Shown: positions 51,726-61,658, counted from the stretch's first letter. The stretch: DNA of 64,000 nucleotides from an uncultured Prevotella sp. (GCA_934120735.1 CAKOVA010000001.1:60940-124939), one strand, 5' to 3'. The notes: generated from the letters alone by a model not told the origin. Program-made: numbers and translations.

Positions 51726-52463
51726 ATGAAGAAGTTATTGCTGTCTATGGCCCTGTTGATGGCCTGCACATTTGCCACGGCTCAACGCAGTGTTGGGACG
51801 TGGTCATTGATTCCCAAGGTAGGGGTGAACTTGGCAAATATCTCTAATTTTGACGTTGTCATTGGTGGTTTGTACCCTGATGGGCAGCAGAATGAAGTTG
51901 AGCAGAAATCAAAATACCGCGAAGGATTTATCGGTGGACTGGACGTACAGTATCAAGCGGTGGATCAGGTGGCATTCTCTGCCGGTGTGTTTTATTCGGT
52001 TCAGGGAATGCGGTTTCCGCCATCAGAAACGATTGATAAGGCAAAAGTACACTATACGTCTGATGATGTTCAGTGGAAATACGATTATCTCACGCTTCCC
52101 TTGATGGCTCATGTGGCGGTTCTTCCTGGTCTTTCGTTCAATGCTGGCGTGCAGATGGGCTATCTCTTGTCGGCAAAAGGTAGCGCAACGTTGTCGCAAT
52201 TTACGGTTGACAAGGAAGGAAAAGTGCATTATCAGACTGACGAGAAAGGGAATTTGCTGTATGCCTACGCCGAAAAATATGACAACCTGTCCTACACAAA
52301 GCGCTTCGACATTTCCATTCCTGTGGGCTTTTCGTTGGAGTACAGCCATGTGGTGCTGGATGCAAGATACAACTTTGGCCTGACCAAGATGAACAAATAT
52401 ACCCAAGATAGCATGAAAAACAAGGTGTTCACCTTCACGGTTGGTTATGTGTTTGACCTCTGA
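51726..52463 (+). CDS. Outer-membrane beta-barrel protein (PorT-like fold)
   Basis: 245 residues from ATG 51726; in-frame codons further upstream (from 51642) lack a signal start. Signal peptide about 1-20 (CTFATAQ). The rest is amphipathic strands: VGVNLANISNF, GFIGGLDVQYQAVDQVAFSAGVFYSVQG, LPLMAHVAVLPGLSFNAGVQMGYLLS, and a terminal aromatic strand FTFTVGYVFDL. This is the eight-strand barrel typical of Bacteroidetes PorT-like proteins. Function unknown. It stands alone. Confidence 0.85.
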   Translation: MKKLLLSMALLMACTFATAQRSVGTWSLIPKVGVNLANISNFDVVIGGLYPDGQQNEVEQKSKYREGFIGGLDVQYQAVDQVAFSAGVFYSVQGMRFPPSETIDKAKVHYTSDDVQWKYDYLTLPLMAHVAVLPGLSFNAGVQMGYLLSAKGSATLSQFTVDKEGKVHYQTDEKGNLLYAYAEKYDNLSYTKRFDISIPVGFSLEYSHVVLDARYNFGLTKMNKYTQDSMKNKVFTFTVGYVFDL

Positions 52464-52972
52464 TCAGTAAATACAGTCCCTCACAAAAGATTATTCTCCA
52501 TCATCTTCTAAATTGTAAACTGAAAACGCTTCTTCGATGATGCCTATCGGTTGTTATTTCAAGAGCATGGAGTTTGGTGCCCAATAGCATAGAGTTTGGT
52601 GTCCAATAGCATAGAGTTTGGACGCTAAAGTCATTGAGTTTGGTTCTGCTTTCGAATTCTATTGGAAATCAACATCTTACAAGTACCTGATTTGTGATAA
52701 TAACTCTGCTGTAGTGAACAGGATGGTATCAATTTCCGTTTTTCAGTTCTCTTTTACACACATATCGTATCTTTTACGTAATTTTGTCGGCTCAAGCGAA
52801 CAAAGAATGTTCGTATATTTCAATTCTATGCGGATGTTAAAAGCATGTGTATGGTGCGGTGAGGGACATGTGATGTTTTATAGCCGTGCAATGTCGGGCG
52901 CATTGACATCACAATCAAGGTGTTGACAGCATGGTATCCATCTTTCGCAATTGAAATAATATAAGAAAAAAA
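52464..52972. other. Intergenic region before the C10 peptidase gene
   Basis: About 500 bases. It holds the 22-bp array at 52565-52648; the rest has no credible gene. A 102-codon frame that starts in the last array unit has no family features. TTG followed by an imperfect TATCCATCTTTC near 52923-52947 may be the promoter of the peptidase gene. Confidence 0.6.
52565..52648. repeat. Tandem array, 22-bp period (family member D)
   Basis: Units start at 52565, 52587, 52609 and 52631. The first two read GCATNGAGTTTGGTG-Y-CCAATA; the third keeps GCATAGAGTTTGG and the last TCATTGAGTTTGG. Exactly 22 bp each. The core GAGTTTG is shared with the array at 22145. Confidence 0.9.
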
Positions 52973-55591
52973 ATGAAAATAAAAAGATGGTTAAGCCCCA
53001 CCTTATGGGGCATTGTGTTTGCCACGACGGTGAGCATTCCCACCTTGGGCAAGATAGTAACAGTGGACAAGTCGATAAGCATTGCCCGCAAATATGTCAA
53101 TGTGAATCTTTCGGAACGTCATGCAACGAGGGCTTCGCATGGTATACCACCTTATTATATTTATAACGACCGCCACGGACGGGGTTTCGTAGTGGTGGCA
53201 GGCGATGATGCCATGGGACAAGTGTTGGGCTATTCGCACACTGGAACGCTCGACACGTTGCATGCAAGCGATGAACTTAAATTCCTGCTGAGTGCCTATC
53301 GTGACGCCTTTCACCAAATACAAAGGCAATCCGGCACGAGAGCTACCATTACCACTACGCCTCCCAACCGAAAGGAGGTGGCTCCGTTGCTCACAACGGC
53401 ATGGAGTCAAGACGACCCTTACAGTCGTCTTACGGGGTACAAATACACGGGATGTGTGGCTACGGCGGTAGCACAAATCATGTATTATCATCGCTGGCCG
53501 GAGCGGGGAAAGGGCAGCTACTCGTATGTAGTGCGCTCTGACAACCGCACGATGAGCGTGGACTTCAGTGAGTCGGTATACCCATGGGACAAGATGTTAC
53601 CCAAATACAACACACGCATGGCACTTGCCGATGCGGAGGCTTGCGATGCCGTGGCGCTGCTCATGCGTGATGTGGGCGTGTCGGTGAACATGCAGTACAG
53701 TCCCACATCCAGCGGTGCACAAACCTTCATGGCAGCCAAGGCACTGAAAACGTATTTCAATTATTCCACCTCCATGCTCAATAAATCTGATGAGGGTGCA
53801 GCTGCTTTCACCCAAATATTGCGCAAGGAGATAGAAAATGGCTTTCCCGTGTACATCAGCGGTAGCGTGAAGTCAGGCGGTAGCGGACACGCATGGGTGG
53901 TAGACGGTGTAGATAAGGACAACCTCTTTCACATGAACTTTGGTTGGGGAGGCGGTGGCGACGGCTACTTCTCCGTCACAGCACTGAACCTTGCCACCAC
54001 AGGACAGGAGTTTGGAGGAAAACCTCTCTCTTTCAACAAACAGGTTCAGATAGTTTTGGTGCATCCCAACAAGCCGGGAAGCGCACCCATTGATGCCGAA
54101 CTTGCCGATGATGCCCCCAACTTGTGTTTCAACTCGGAGGGCAATATGACCGTAGTTGGCGGCATGCCCACCAACAAACGACAACCCATGACGGTTAGTT
54201 ATCACCACTTTAAGAACCAAGCTGACGGAACGTTTGCCGGAGATATTGGCTTGGGCGTGTACAACGAGCAGGGCGAACAAGTAAAAGTGGTGCCATCGGC
54301 ATGGCACGACAAAGGCGGATACACCGCAGAACGCGGCAAGTATAACGGTGGCGTGCTGCAATCGGGACAGCTGATTAATGATACTTGCACGTTTATGATG
54401 AATCTTGAAGACCTTGCCGATGGACGTTACTATTTGCTGCCCGTATGCGCCAGCATTAAGGATAAGAACAACTATGGGGCATGGTGCAAGATGAAAACGG
54501 CACCACGCATAGTCTTTCAGGTGCAAGGCAACGATGTGCGCCTATTTGAGAAGCCCGATGACAAGGCACCTTTCGCATTGGCATCACACCCCTATACGCT
54601 CAAACCATGTATTGCTGGCAACAAAATCACGCTGTGCCTAAGCATACGCAAACTCACGGGTACGCCCTTCGATGGCACGGTGAGGGTGTCGCTCGTGGAT
54701 GATGAAAGTCATGTGGTTGCTACAGGACAAACAGCAGAGGCGGTGGACTTTGAGATGTTTGCCGAGACAGAGGTGAGGGTGGACATGCACTTGCCCGACA
54801 ATCTGCAGCTCAAAGAATACAAACTGAAGGTAGAGGTAATTAAGCAATATGATGCCGACAACATTGCCACGGTGGGTATGGTGCATGGCAACGAGCCGTC
54901 TACGTTGCAGGTAGAGGCTGCTAAGCCCAGCGATAAGCTTTTCATACAACTCTTGGGAATGGTGCAAGACAACAGTGGATCTTCCATATCACCCACGAAC
55001 GTTGACCTCAGTAGCAATCCATTGCTCAAGATAGGAGTGGTGATGAAACTTGCACCTCAAGCTACCTACAACGGCAAATTGACGCTTTGTTTGATTGATA
55101 CGCAAACCAAGCGACGCATATCCTTGGGCGGTAGTGCTCAAAAACAATATAACTTGTCGAGTGGAGGGGACGATGAAATATTTGTTACAGGATGGTTGAA
55201 GAACAAAGATAACTTATGCGTCATCAACAATCGTACCTACCGATTGGCGTTGATGGGCATGGTAGACGGCGTGGAGTGCGATTTGTGGAACGAGAACTGT
55301 GCTCCCTATGAAGTGTCGTTTACGAACAGTATTTACAATGTTTACCCTGACGAAACCACTCATATAGACGCAACACAAAGCTCGCTACGCATGATGCGAA
55401 GTGGTAACTGGATTGACGTGCAGGGCGAGGACTTAGCGCATGTGCAGGTGTTCGCACTTAACGGAACCCTGATTGCCGCCTCAGATGCCCACAGACAAAA
55501 AACGGTGAGGTTGCACGTTCCTTCCAAGCAAGTGGTTGTCGTGCGGGCGAAAACCCTTCATGGCAGCACCTTAACGAAGAAACTAAGATAA
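52973..55591 (+). CDS. C10-family cysteine peptidase with probable type IX sorting domain
   Basis: 872 residues. Signal peptide about 1-25; Spi-type propeptide about 28-120 (GRGFVVVAGDDAMGQVLGYS); papain-like C10 catalytic domain about 135-365 with Cys161 in KYTGCVATAVAQIMYYHRWP, His306 in GSGHAWVVDG, and the FHMNFGWGGGGDGYFSV stretch. Then about 450 residues of beta-rich domains, ending with VFALNGTLIAASD, and VVVRAKTLHGSTLTKKLR, a shape that matches type IX type-A sorting domains. Close relatives (interpain, streptopain) are secreted proteases that break host proteins. It may be a cargo of the type IX system whose regulator porX lies at 45525. Confidence 0.92.
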   Translation: MKIKRWLSPTLWGIVFATTVSIPTLGKIVTVDKSISIARKYVNVNLSERHATRASHGIPPYYIYNDRHGRGFVVVAGDDAMGQVLGYSHTGTLDTLHASDELKFLLSAYRDAFHQIQRQSGTRATITTTPPNRKEVAPLLTTAWSQDDPYSRLTGYKYTGCVATAVAQIMYYHRWPERGKGSYSYVVRSDNRTMSVDFSESVYPWDKMLPKYNTRMALADAEACDAVALLMRDVGVSVNMQYSPTSSGAQTFMAAKALKTYFNYSTSMLNKSDEGAAAFTQILRKEIENGFPVYISGSVKSGGSGHAWVVDGVDKDNLFHMNFGWGGGGDGYFSVTALNLATTGQEFGGKPLSFNKQVQIVLVHPNKPGSAPIDAELADDAPNLCFNSEGNMTVVGGMPTNKRQPMTVSYHHFKNQADGTFAGDIGLGVYNEQGEQVKVVPSAWHDKGGYTAERGKYNGGVLQSGQLINDTCTFMMNLEDLADGRYYLLPVCASIKDKNNYGAWCKMKTAPRIVFQVQGNDVRLFEKPDDKAPFALASHPYTLKPCIAGNKITLCLSIRKLTGTPFDGTVRVSLVDDESHVVATGQTAEAVDFEMFAETEVRVDMHLPDNLQLKEYKLKVEVIKQYDADNIATVGMVHGNEPSTLQVEAAKPSDKLFIQLLGMVQDNSGSSISPTNVDLSSNPLLKIGVVMKLAPQATYNGKLTLCLIDTQTKRRISLGGSAQKQYNLSSGGDDEIFVTGWLKNKDNLCVINNRTYRLALMGMVDGVECDLWNENCAPYEVSFTNSIYNVYPDETTHIDATQSSLRMMRSGNWIDVQGEDLAHVQVFALNGTLIAASDAHRQKTVRLHVPSKQVVVVRAKTLHGSTLTKKLR

Positions 55592-55611
55592 AACTTTGGA
55601 AATAGGATATT

Positions 55612-55650
55612 CAGCAACAATATGTGAAAAATATTTCCGTATTGTTGCTG
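55612..55650. terminator. Bidirectional hairpin between C10 peptidase and luxS
   Basis: CAGCAACAATA (55612-55622) pairs perfectly with TATTGTTGCTG (55640-55650). It is placed midway between the two convergent stops; T tracts are weak. Confidence 0.55.
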
Positions 55651-55671
55651 TAGTCATTGTTAAGCCACGAC

Positions 55672-56151
55672 TTATTCTGGATAAACAAGGTTTTTGTCTT
55701 CAATCTTCTGCAGTACCTCTTCAAGGAATTTGCGTGATTCAAGCTTCGCCATGGGTAGGTCGTGTAACAGGTAGTTGCCACAATCCTTGGGTTGTGCGCC
55801 GGGAATCTCGCCCTCATAGTTGGCAATGAAGCTGAAGGTGCGTATCATCAAGTCGACAATGTCGCTGCTTTTCAGGTCGCCATGTATAATAAGGTAGTTG
55901 CCGGTGAGGCATCCCATGGGTCCCCAGTAAACGATTTTGTCTTTCCACTGAGCGTCATTGCGCAGATAGGTGGCGGCCAAATGCTCGATGGTGTGCAAGG
56001 CGCCGATGTGTAACACGGGTTCACGGTTGGGCTCTTTCATGCGGATGTCGAAAGTAGTGATGACTTCAGAGCCGACAACGTCTTGCCTACTTACATAAAT
56101 ACCACGCAACAATTTGTTGTGGTTGATGGTGAATGAGGGAATCTTGTTCAT
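55672..56151 (-). CDS. luxS: S-ribosylhomocysteine lyase LuxS
   Basis: 159 residues. Metal site HTIEH (His53, His57) in GALHTIEHLAATYLR, third ligand Cys124 in KDCGNYLLHDL, and the conserved Cys81 in GPMGCLTGNY. LuxS splits S-ribosylhomocysteine to homocysteine and DPD, the precursor of AI-2. The partner nucleosidase gene lies directly upstream on the same strand, so both steps of SAH recycling are together. Its 170-base leader is filled by repeats like those before truB. Confidence 0.97.
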   Translation of the reverse strand: MNKIPSFTINHNKLLRGIYVSRQDVVGSEVITTFDIRMKEPNREPVLHIGALHTIEHLAATYLRNDAQWKDKIVYWGPMGCLTGNYLIIHGDLKSSDIVDLMIRTFSFIANYEGEIPGAQPKDCGNYLLHDLPMAKLESRKFLEEVLQKIEDKNLVYPE

Positions 56152-56153
56152 TT

Positions 56154-56321
56154 TTAAGTTGATGAGTTTGTGAGTTTTTTAGTTGATGAGGTGTTAGTTC
56201 ACGAGGTTTTAGTTGACGAGTTTACGAGTTGATGGTTTTTCTTTATTCATGGGTTTTATCGTTGATTCGTCAACAGAGAAAGCTATCAACTCGTGAACTT
56301 GTCAACTCGTGAACTTGTAAA
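56154..56321 (-). repeat. luxS leader: 16-bp direct repeat plus octamers
   Basis: Read on the minus strand: ACAAGTTCACGAGTTG twice (56318-56303 and 56302-56287) followed by ATAG, a spacer, then AACTCRTN-type octamers down to the luxS start codon (56233-56154). The 16-mer differs from the one in the truB leader at two positions, and ATAG follows it in both. The two halves are roughly complementary and could form a long stem in the RNA. Confidence 0.85.
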
Positions 56322-57008
56322 CTATCCCACTATCTGTATAAACTCTTTAGTGACATGGAACGAATGGTTGGCCAATCGCTCCCAAAAATCATAATACTGT
56401 GCCGCATTCGTATCCTTTAAAGGCACATCACTGATTACTCGGAAGGAGATGAACGGTGTGTGATAAAGGTAACAGGCTTGGGCAATGGCACAACTTTCCA
56501 TGTCAACAGCCATGGCTGTGGGAAAAGAGGAAAGTATTTGTTGCATTTTCTCTTTGCTGTCAACAAACCAATCGCCACTTACAATGAGGCCGCTGCGAAT
56601 ATTAGTTCCGCAGTCGATGGCACACGCCTTACGCACCAATTCGGCAGGAGAGGCGTAGCTTGCGGGCATTCCCATGATTTGACCTGCTTCACACTCTTTG
56701 CCACAATAAGCGTCGTGGTAACAACATTGTGTGCTTACAACCACGTCGGTAGGACTTAATGACACATCTGCACCACCCGCACATCCAGATGATATCACCA
56801 AGTCGGGGTGATGATGGGTTATCAATTCCACCGCACCAATGGCAGCATTTACTTTTCCAATGCCACATTGTTGCATCACGATTTCGTGTTGTCCAATGCG
56901 TCCCGTGATGACTGACAGATGCCGATGTTGTTGTGTCTGCATGTCTTCGAGCAAGGATTTGAGTTGCGTGAACTCTTTCTCCATGGCCACAATGATACCT
57001 ATTTTCAT
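56322..57008 (-). CDS. mtnN: 5'-methylthioadenosine/S-adenosylhomocysteine nucleosidase
   Basis: 228 residues. It opens MKIGIIVAMEKEF, as MtnN (Pfs) proteins do; SSGCAGG, the catalytic GDWFVDSKEKM region and the substrate loop AVDMESCAIAQACY follow. It removes adenine from SAH and MTA, feeding LuxS. The length is typical. A TACCTTTG box lies 24 bases before its ATG, and yfhO is divergent. Confidence 0.96.
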   Translation of the reverse strand: MKIGIIVAMEKEFTQLKSLLEDMQTQQHRHLSVITGRIGQHEIVMQQCGIGKVNAAIGAVELITHHHPDLVISSGCAGGADVSLSPTDVVVSTQCCYHDAYCGKECEAGQIMGMPASYASPAELVRKACAIDCGTNIRSGLIVSGDWFVDSKEKMQQILSSFPTAMAVDMESCAIAQACYLYHTPFISFRVISDVPLKDTNAAQYYDFWERLANHSFHVTKEFIQIVG

Positions 57009-57031
57009 GATTGTTGTTTGCTATTTAGCTG

Positions 57032-57039
57032 CAAAGGTA
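57032..57039 (-). promoter_or_regulatory. -7 box of mtnN-luxS
   Basis: TACCTTTG on the minus strand, followed by C; exact match to TAnnTTTG. The -33 region has only CTG in the place of TTG. Confidence 0.5.
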
Positions 57040-57083
57040 ACAAAAAATGGTAGCACAGGCAGGTGTAAACGGTAAAGTTTTGT

Positions 57084-57091
57084 TATCTTTG
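57084..57091 (+). promoter_or_regulatory. -7 box of the YfhO gene
   Basis: TATCTTTG, exact match to TAnnTTTG, 30 bases before the ATG at 57122. It lies downstream of the other possible start (57047), which argues against that start. Confidence 0.5.
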
Positions 57092-57121
57092 TGCCTAAAT
57101 CTTAACATAAAACAGCTATTC

Positions 57122-59626
57122 ATGGAAGCTTTGAAGAAATATGGGTTGGATGTTGCCGCCATCGTCTTGTTCGTCTTGATTTCATTCGCTTACTTCGTTC
57201 CAGCCAGTCTGGAAGGGCGTATTCTGTTCCAGCATGATGCTTCGGCAGGAAAGGGTCTTGGGCATGAACAAACAGAATATTATGAAAGAACAGGTGAACG
57301 AACTCGATGGACTAATTCGGTGTTCGGGGGTATGCCCACCTATCAAACGGCTCCGTCGTACAAAAGTACCGACACACTGAGCAAGGTGATGAACGCTTAC
57401 CACCTGTGGTTGCCCGAAAATGTGTGGTATGTGTTTGCCTATTTGCTGGGCTTCTACATCCTGTTGCGTGCTTTTGATTTCCGCAAGGAGCTGGCTGTCT
57501 TGGGTTCTGTCATATGGGCTTTCTCCAGTTATTTCTTCATTATCATTGCTGCCGGACACATCTGGAAAGTGATGGCCTTGGCCTATCTGCCACCAATGAT
57601 TGCTGGCATTGTGCTTAGTTATAGGGGAAAATATCTCTGGGGATTCATCCTGACGGCCTTGTTTACCGCCTTTGAGGTGAAGGCCAATCATGTGCAGATG
57701 ACCTATTATTATTTGTTCATCATCTTCTTCATGGTTATCGCCTTCTTGGTTCAGGCCGTGAAAGACAAGCAGTTGGCACGGTTTGGTAAGGCAACAGCCG
57801 TGTGTATCGCCGCCGCTGCCATCGGTATCTGCATCAACCTGAGCAATCTGTATCATACATGGGAATACAGTAAAGAGTCGATGCGTGGCAAGAGCGAGCT
57901 GGTGAAGCCCAACTCGGCCAACCAAACCAATAGTGGATTGGAGCGCGACTATATCACCCAGTGGAGTTATGGCATTGGTGAAACATGGACGTTGCTCATT
58001 CCTAATGCCAAAGGAGGTGCGTCTGTTCCACTCTCAATGAACGAAACTGCCATGAAAAAGGCTGATCCACAGTTCACGGAAATCTATCAACAGATAGGTC
58101 AATACTGGGGCGAACAACCCGGAACCAGCGGTCCTGTGTATGTTGGCGCATTTGTCATGATGCTCTTCATCTTGGGGCTGTTCATCGTGAAAGGGCCTAT
58201 GAAGTGGGCTTTGTTGGCAGCTACCATCCTGTCTGTCATGCTGTCGTGGGGTAAAAACTTCATGCCGCTTACCAATTTCTTCATCGATTGCGTGCCCATG
58301 TATGCCAAATTCCGAACCGTGGCGTCGATATTGGTCATTGCTGAGTTTACCATTCCGCTGTTGGCCGTGATGGCATTGAAGAAAATCATCGACGAACCCG
58401 AACTATTGAACAAACGATTAAAATATGTATATGTTAGCTTTGGCCTCACTGCTGGGTTCTGTTTGCTGTTTGCACTGATGCCAACAGTGTTCTTCTCCGA
58501 CTATGTTTCCACGGCAGAGTTGGAGGCTATGAAGAATATTCCTTCCGAATATCAGGGCGCACTGTTGACAAATCTTCGTGCTATGCGGCAAGCTATCTTC
58601 ACATCAGACTGCTGGCGTTCGTTTGTGATTATCCTCATTGGTACCTTGTTCCTACTACTTTACAAGGCAAGAAAAATACGTACAACATGGCTCATCGGTG
58701 GTCTTACCCTGTTGTGCTTGGTAGATATGTGGGCTGTCAACAAGCGTTATTTGTACGATAGCATGTTTGTTGAGAAGAGTGTGCGTGAAAATCCCATCGA
58801 AATGACACCCACCGACAAGCAAATTCTACAGACCAAAGAACTCGACTATCGTGTGTTGAATCTCTCAACGAGTACGTTTAACGAGAACGAAACCAGTTAT
58901 TTCCACAAGAGCATTGGTGGCTATCATCCGGCCAAGTTGCGCCGTTATCAGGAAATGATAGAGGCTTATATCACTCCTGAAATGCAAAACCTGATGAAAG
59001 GAATTATGGAAGCCCAGGGCGACATGACGCAATTAAATGGCGATAGCATTTCGCCTGTGCTGAATATGCTGAACACTAAGTTCTTTATCATGCCATTGCA
59101 GGGTGGACAAACCGTTCCACTCAAAAATCCATACGCCTTTGGTAATGCGTGGTTTGTTGATAAATTGACGTATGTAGATAATGCCAATCAGGAAATTGAA
59201 CGTATAGGAAAGATGAATCTTCGTACTGAGGCTGTAGCTGACAAGAAGTTTAAACAACAACTTGGTGAGGCCGTTGCGCAAGACCATTCGTCGGTAGTAA
59301 CGCTGCAGAAGTATGAACCCAATCAACTGACTTACGAGGTAGAGTCGAGCAAAGGTGGCGTGGTGGTGTTCTCTGAGATTTATTATCCGGAATGGACGGC
59401 CACGGTTGATGGCGAGGAAGTGCCGGTTGGTCGGGTTAATTACATACTTCGTGCCATCCAGGTGAAACCCGGTAAGCATACGGTGGTATTGAGTTTCTTC
59501 CCGAAATCAGTCAATCGTACGGAGACCATCGCGTATATTTCCTTTGCTTTGTTGGTGGTACTGATTATCTTAGTATGCTTCAACGAGTTTCGTAAGCGCA
59601 AGCAGAAGGAAGAAAAGCAAGCGTGA
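57122..59626 (+). CDS. YfhO-family multi-pass membrane protein
   Basis: 834 residues from ATG 57122. An N-terminal helix, then a periplasmic loop with FGGMPTYQT, followed by about eleven further helices (to about residue 560) and a soluble C-terminal domain that includes EIYYPEWTATVDGEEVPVGRVNYILRAIQV, ending with one more helix. YfhO proteins belong to the GT-C-like glycosyltransferase group; in Gram-positives they help glycosylate lipoteichoic acid. Here the acceptor is unknown. The gene is divergent from mtnN and is followed by the ABC-F gene with its own -7 box. Confidence 0.9.
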   Translation: MEALKKYGLDVAAIVLFVLISFAYFVPASLEGRILFQHDASAGKGLGHEQTEYYERTGERTRWTNSVFGGMPTYQTAPSYKSTDTLSKVMNAYHLWLPENVWYVFAYLLGFYILLRAFDFRKELAVLGSVIWAFSSYFFIIIAAGHIWKVMALAYLPPMIAGIVLSYRGKYLWGFILTALFTAFEVKANHVQMTYYYLFIIFFMVIAFLVQAVKDKQLARFGKATAVCIAAAAIGICINLSNLYHTWEYSKESMRGKSELVKPNSANQTNSGLERDYITQWSYGIGETWTLLIPNAKGGASVPLSMNETAMKKADPQFTEIYQQIGQYWGEQPGTSGPVYVGAFVMMLFILGLFIVKGPMKWALLAATILSVMLSWGKNFMPLTNFFIDCVPMYAKFRTVASILVIAEFTIPLLAVMALKKIIDEPELLNKRLKYVYVSFGLTAGFCLLFALMPTVFFSDYVSTAELEAMKNIPSEYQGALLTNLRAMRQAIFTSDCWRSFVIILIGTLFLLLYKARKIRTTWLIGGLTLLCLVDMWAVNKRYLYDSMFVEKSVRENPIEMTPTDKQILQTKELDYRVLNLSTSTFNENETSYFHKSIGGYHPAKLRRYQEMIEAYITPEMQNLMKGIMEAQGDMTQLNGDSISPVLNMLNTKFFIMPLQGGQTVPLKNPYAFGNAWFVDKLTYVDNANQEIERIGKMNLRTEAVADKKFKQQLGEAVAQDHSSVVTLQKYEPNQLTYEVESSKGGVVVFSEIYYPEWTATVDGEEVPVGRVNYILRAIQVKPGKHTVVLSFFPKSVNRTETIAYISFALLVVLIILVCFNEFRKRKQKEEKQA

Positions 59627-59665
59627 TTGTGCTGTTAAGAAGCGCAGCGTTGACGGGGGATAATA

Positions 59666-59673
59666 TAACTTTG
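59666..59673 (+). promoter_or_regulatory. -7 box of the ABC-F gene
   Basis: TAACTTTG followed by C, exact match to TAnnTTTG, 23 bases before the ATG. The nearest TTG is too close (13 bases). Confidence 0.45.
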
Positions 59674-59696
59674 CGACTAAATTTAACGAGATATTC

Positions 59697-61658
59697 ATGG
59701 TATCAGTAGAAGGTTTGAAGGTAGAATTTGGAGTGAAACCCTTGTTCCGCGACGTGAGTTTTGTCATCAATGAGCGTGATAGAATCGCATTGGTGGGCAA
59801 GAACGGGGCTGGTAAATCTACCTTACTCAAGATTCTCAACGGCCAACAGAAACCTACTGCGGGTGTCGTTTCGGTTCCTAATGACACCACCATTGGTTAT
59901 CTTCCGCAGGTGATGAAGATAGCCGACGACACAACTGTCAAGGAAGAAACACGAAAGGCTTTTTCTGATAGCATGCGCATGAAGGAACACCTGGAACACA
60001 TGCAGAACGAATTGGCCAACCGTACCGACTATGAGAGTGCGTCGTACATGGAACTGGTCGAGAAGTTTACGCAGGAACACGATCGCTATTTGATGATGGG
60101 CGGCGAGAACTATGAGGCCGAAATGGAGCGAACGCTCACCGGACTGGGCTTTACTCAGGCCGATTTTGAACGTCCTACGTCGGAGTTCTCTGGTGGTTGG
60201 CGCATGCGAATCGAACTGGCGAAGATTTTGTTGCGTCGGCCTGACGTGCTGTTGCTGGACGAACCAACCAATCATCTCGACATCGAGTCAATACAATGGT
60301 TGGAACAATTTCTTGCTCAATCAGCCAAAGCAGTGGTGCTGGTTAGTCACGACCGTGCTTTTATCAATAATGTAACCAACCGTACGATAGAGATTACTTG
60401 TGGCCACATCGAAGACTATAAAGTTAAATACGATCAATACGTCGTCTTGCGAGCTGAGCGAAGAGAGCAGCAATTGCGTGCCTATGAAAACCAACAAAAA
60501 GAAATAGCCGACACAAAAGCCTTCATTGAGCGTTTCCGTTATCAAGCAACCAAGGCCATTCAGGTGCAACAGCGCATCCGTCAACTGGAAAAGATAGAAC
60601 CCATTGAAGTTGATGAGGTTGATAACAAACGCATGCACTTGAAGTTTCCTCCATGCCTTCGAAGTGGCGATTACCCTATTATTTGTGATGAACTTCGCAA
60701 AGATTATGGCTCTCATACGGTGTTCAAAGACGTTACTTTCACCCTTAAACGTGGGGAGAAGGTTGCCTTTGTCGGTAAAAATGGCGAAGGTAAATCTACC
60801 TTAGTCAAATGTATTATGGGTGAGATTCCGTATACCGGCACCCTGAAGGTGGGTCACAACGTGCAGATAGGCTATTTCGCACAGAATCAAGCACAGTTGC
60901 TGGATGAAGACGTGACGATTTACGAAACAATTGATCGTGTGGCAACGGGTGACATGCGACTGAAAATCAACGACCTGCTGGGTGCGTTCATGTTCGGTGG
61001 CGAAACGTCTGAGAAGAAGGTTAAGGTGTTATCGGGTGGCGAACGCAGCCGGTTGGCGATGATACGTTTACTCTTGCAACCCGTCAACCTGCTCATTCTT
61101 GACGAGCCTACCAACCATTTGGACATGCCATCAAAAGATGTTTTGAAGGAGGCCATACAGGCTTTCGATGGTACGGTGATACTGGTGAGCCACGACCGCG
61201 ACTTCCTCGACGGCCTGGTGAGCAAGGTTTACGAGTTCGGTGGCGGACAGGTGAAAGAACACCTGGGTGGCATCTACGACTTCATCCGTAGTCATGCGCA
61301 GTCGTTGGGCGATGACGCTGATAACCATAGCATCGATTCTCTTTTGCACACAAACACACAGTCGGGTGCATCACAACCATTGCAAACTACTTCAAAAACA
61401 GAAAAGAGTGGGGCTGAAGAATATCTCCAGCGGAAAGAACAGCAAAAGAAAGTACGCAAACTAAAACGGAGCATCGAGGAGAGTGAAGCTAAAATTGCTT
61501 CCATGGAAAAGCGTATCGCCGAGCTAAACACCATTCTCTCACAACCAGAAAATGCGTCAAACATGGAGTTGGTCACTGAATACACATCCGTTCAACGGGC
61601 ATTGGATGCGGAAAATGAACGATGGATGGAGCTTAATGAGAAAATGGAGAAACTTTGA
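59697..61658 (+). CDS. ABC-F family ATPase
   Basis: 653 residues with two ABC cassettes and no TM helix. Cassette 1: Walker A GKNGAGKST (about 34-42), signature FSGGWRMR, Walker B VLLLDEPTNHLD. A linker with EKIEPIEVDEVDNKRMHLKF joins cassette 2: Walker A GKNGEGKST, signature LSGGERSRL, Walker B LLILDEPTNHLDM. A coiled coil (about 560-650, rich in Lys/Glu) ends the protein, as in Uup-type members. ABC-F proteins act on the ribosome in translation rescue or antibiotic protection; the subtype here is not certain. The last codons are part of a 7-bp repeat that continues after the stop. Confidence 0.95.
   Translation: MVSVEGLKVEFGVKPLFRDVSFVINERDRIALVGKNGAGKSTLLKILNGQQKPTAGVVSVPNDTTIGYLPQVMKIADDTTVKEETRKAFSDSMRMKEHLEHMQNELANRTDYESASYMELVEKFTQEHDRYLMMGGENYEAEMERTLTGLGFTQADFERPTSEFSGGWRMRIELAKILLRRPDVLLLDEPTNHLDIESIQWLEQFLAQSAKAVVLVSHDRAFINNVTNRTIEITCGHIEDYKVKYDQYVVLRAERREQQLRAYENQQKEIADTKAFIERFRYQATKAIQVQQRIRQLEKIEPIEVDEVDNKRMHLKFPPCLRSGDYPIICDELRKDYGSHTVFKDVTFTLKRGEKVAFVGKNGEGKSTLVKCIMGEIPYTGTLKVGHNVQIGYFAQNQAQLLDEDVTIYETIDRVATGDMRLKINDLLGAFMFGGETSEKKVKVLSGGERSRLAMIRLLLQPVNLLILDEPTNHLDMPSKDVLKEAIQAFDGTVILVSHDRDFLDGLVSKVYEFGGGQVKEHLGGIYDFIRSHAQSLGDDADNHSIDSLLHTNTQSGASQPLQTTSKTEKSGAEEYLQRKEQQKKVRKLKRSIEESEAKIASMEKRIAELNTILSQPENASNMELVTEYTSVQRALDAENERWMELNEKMEKL

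Noticed and set aside
52618-52926. A 102-codon frame before the C10 peptidase gene
   Set aside because: Begins in the last unit of an array and has no family features; the peptidase gene has its own start 46 bases later.
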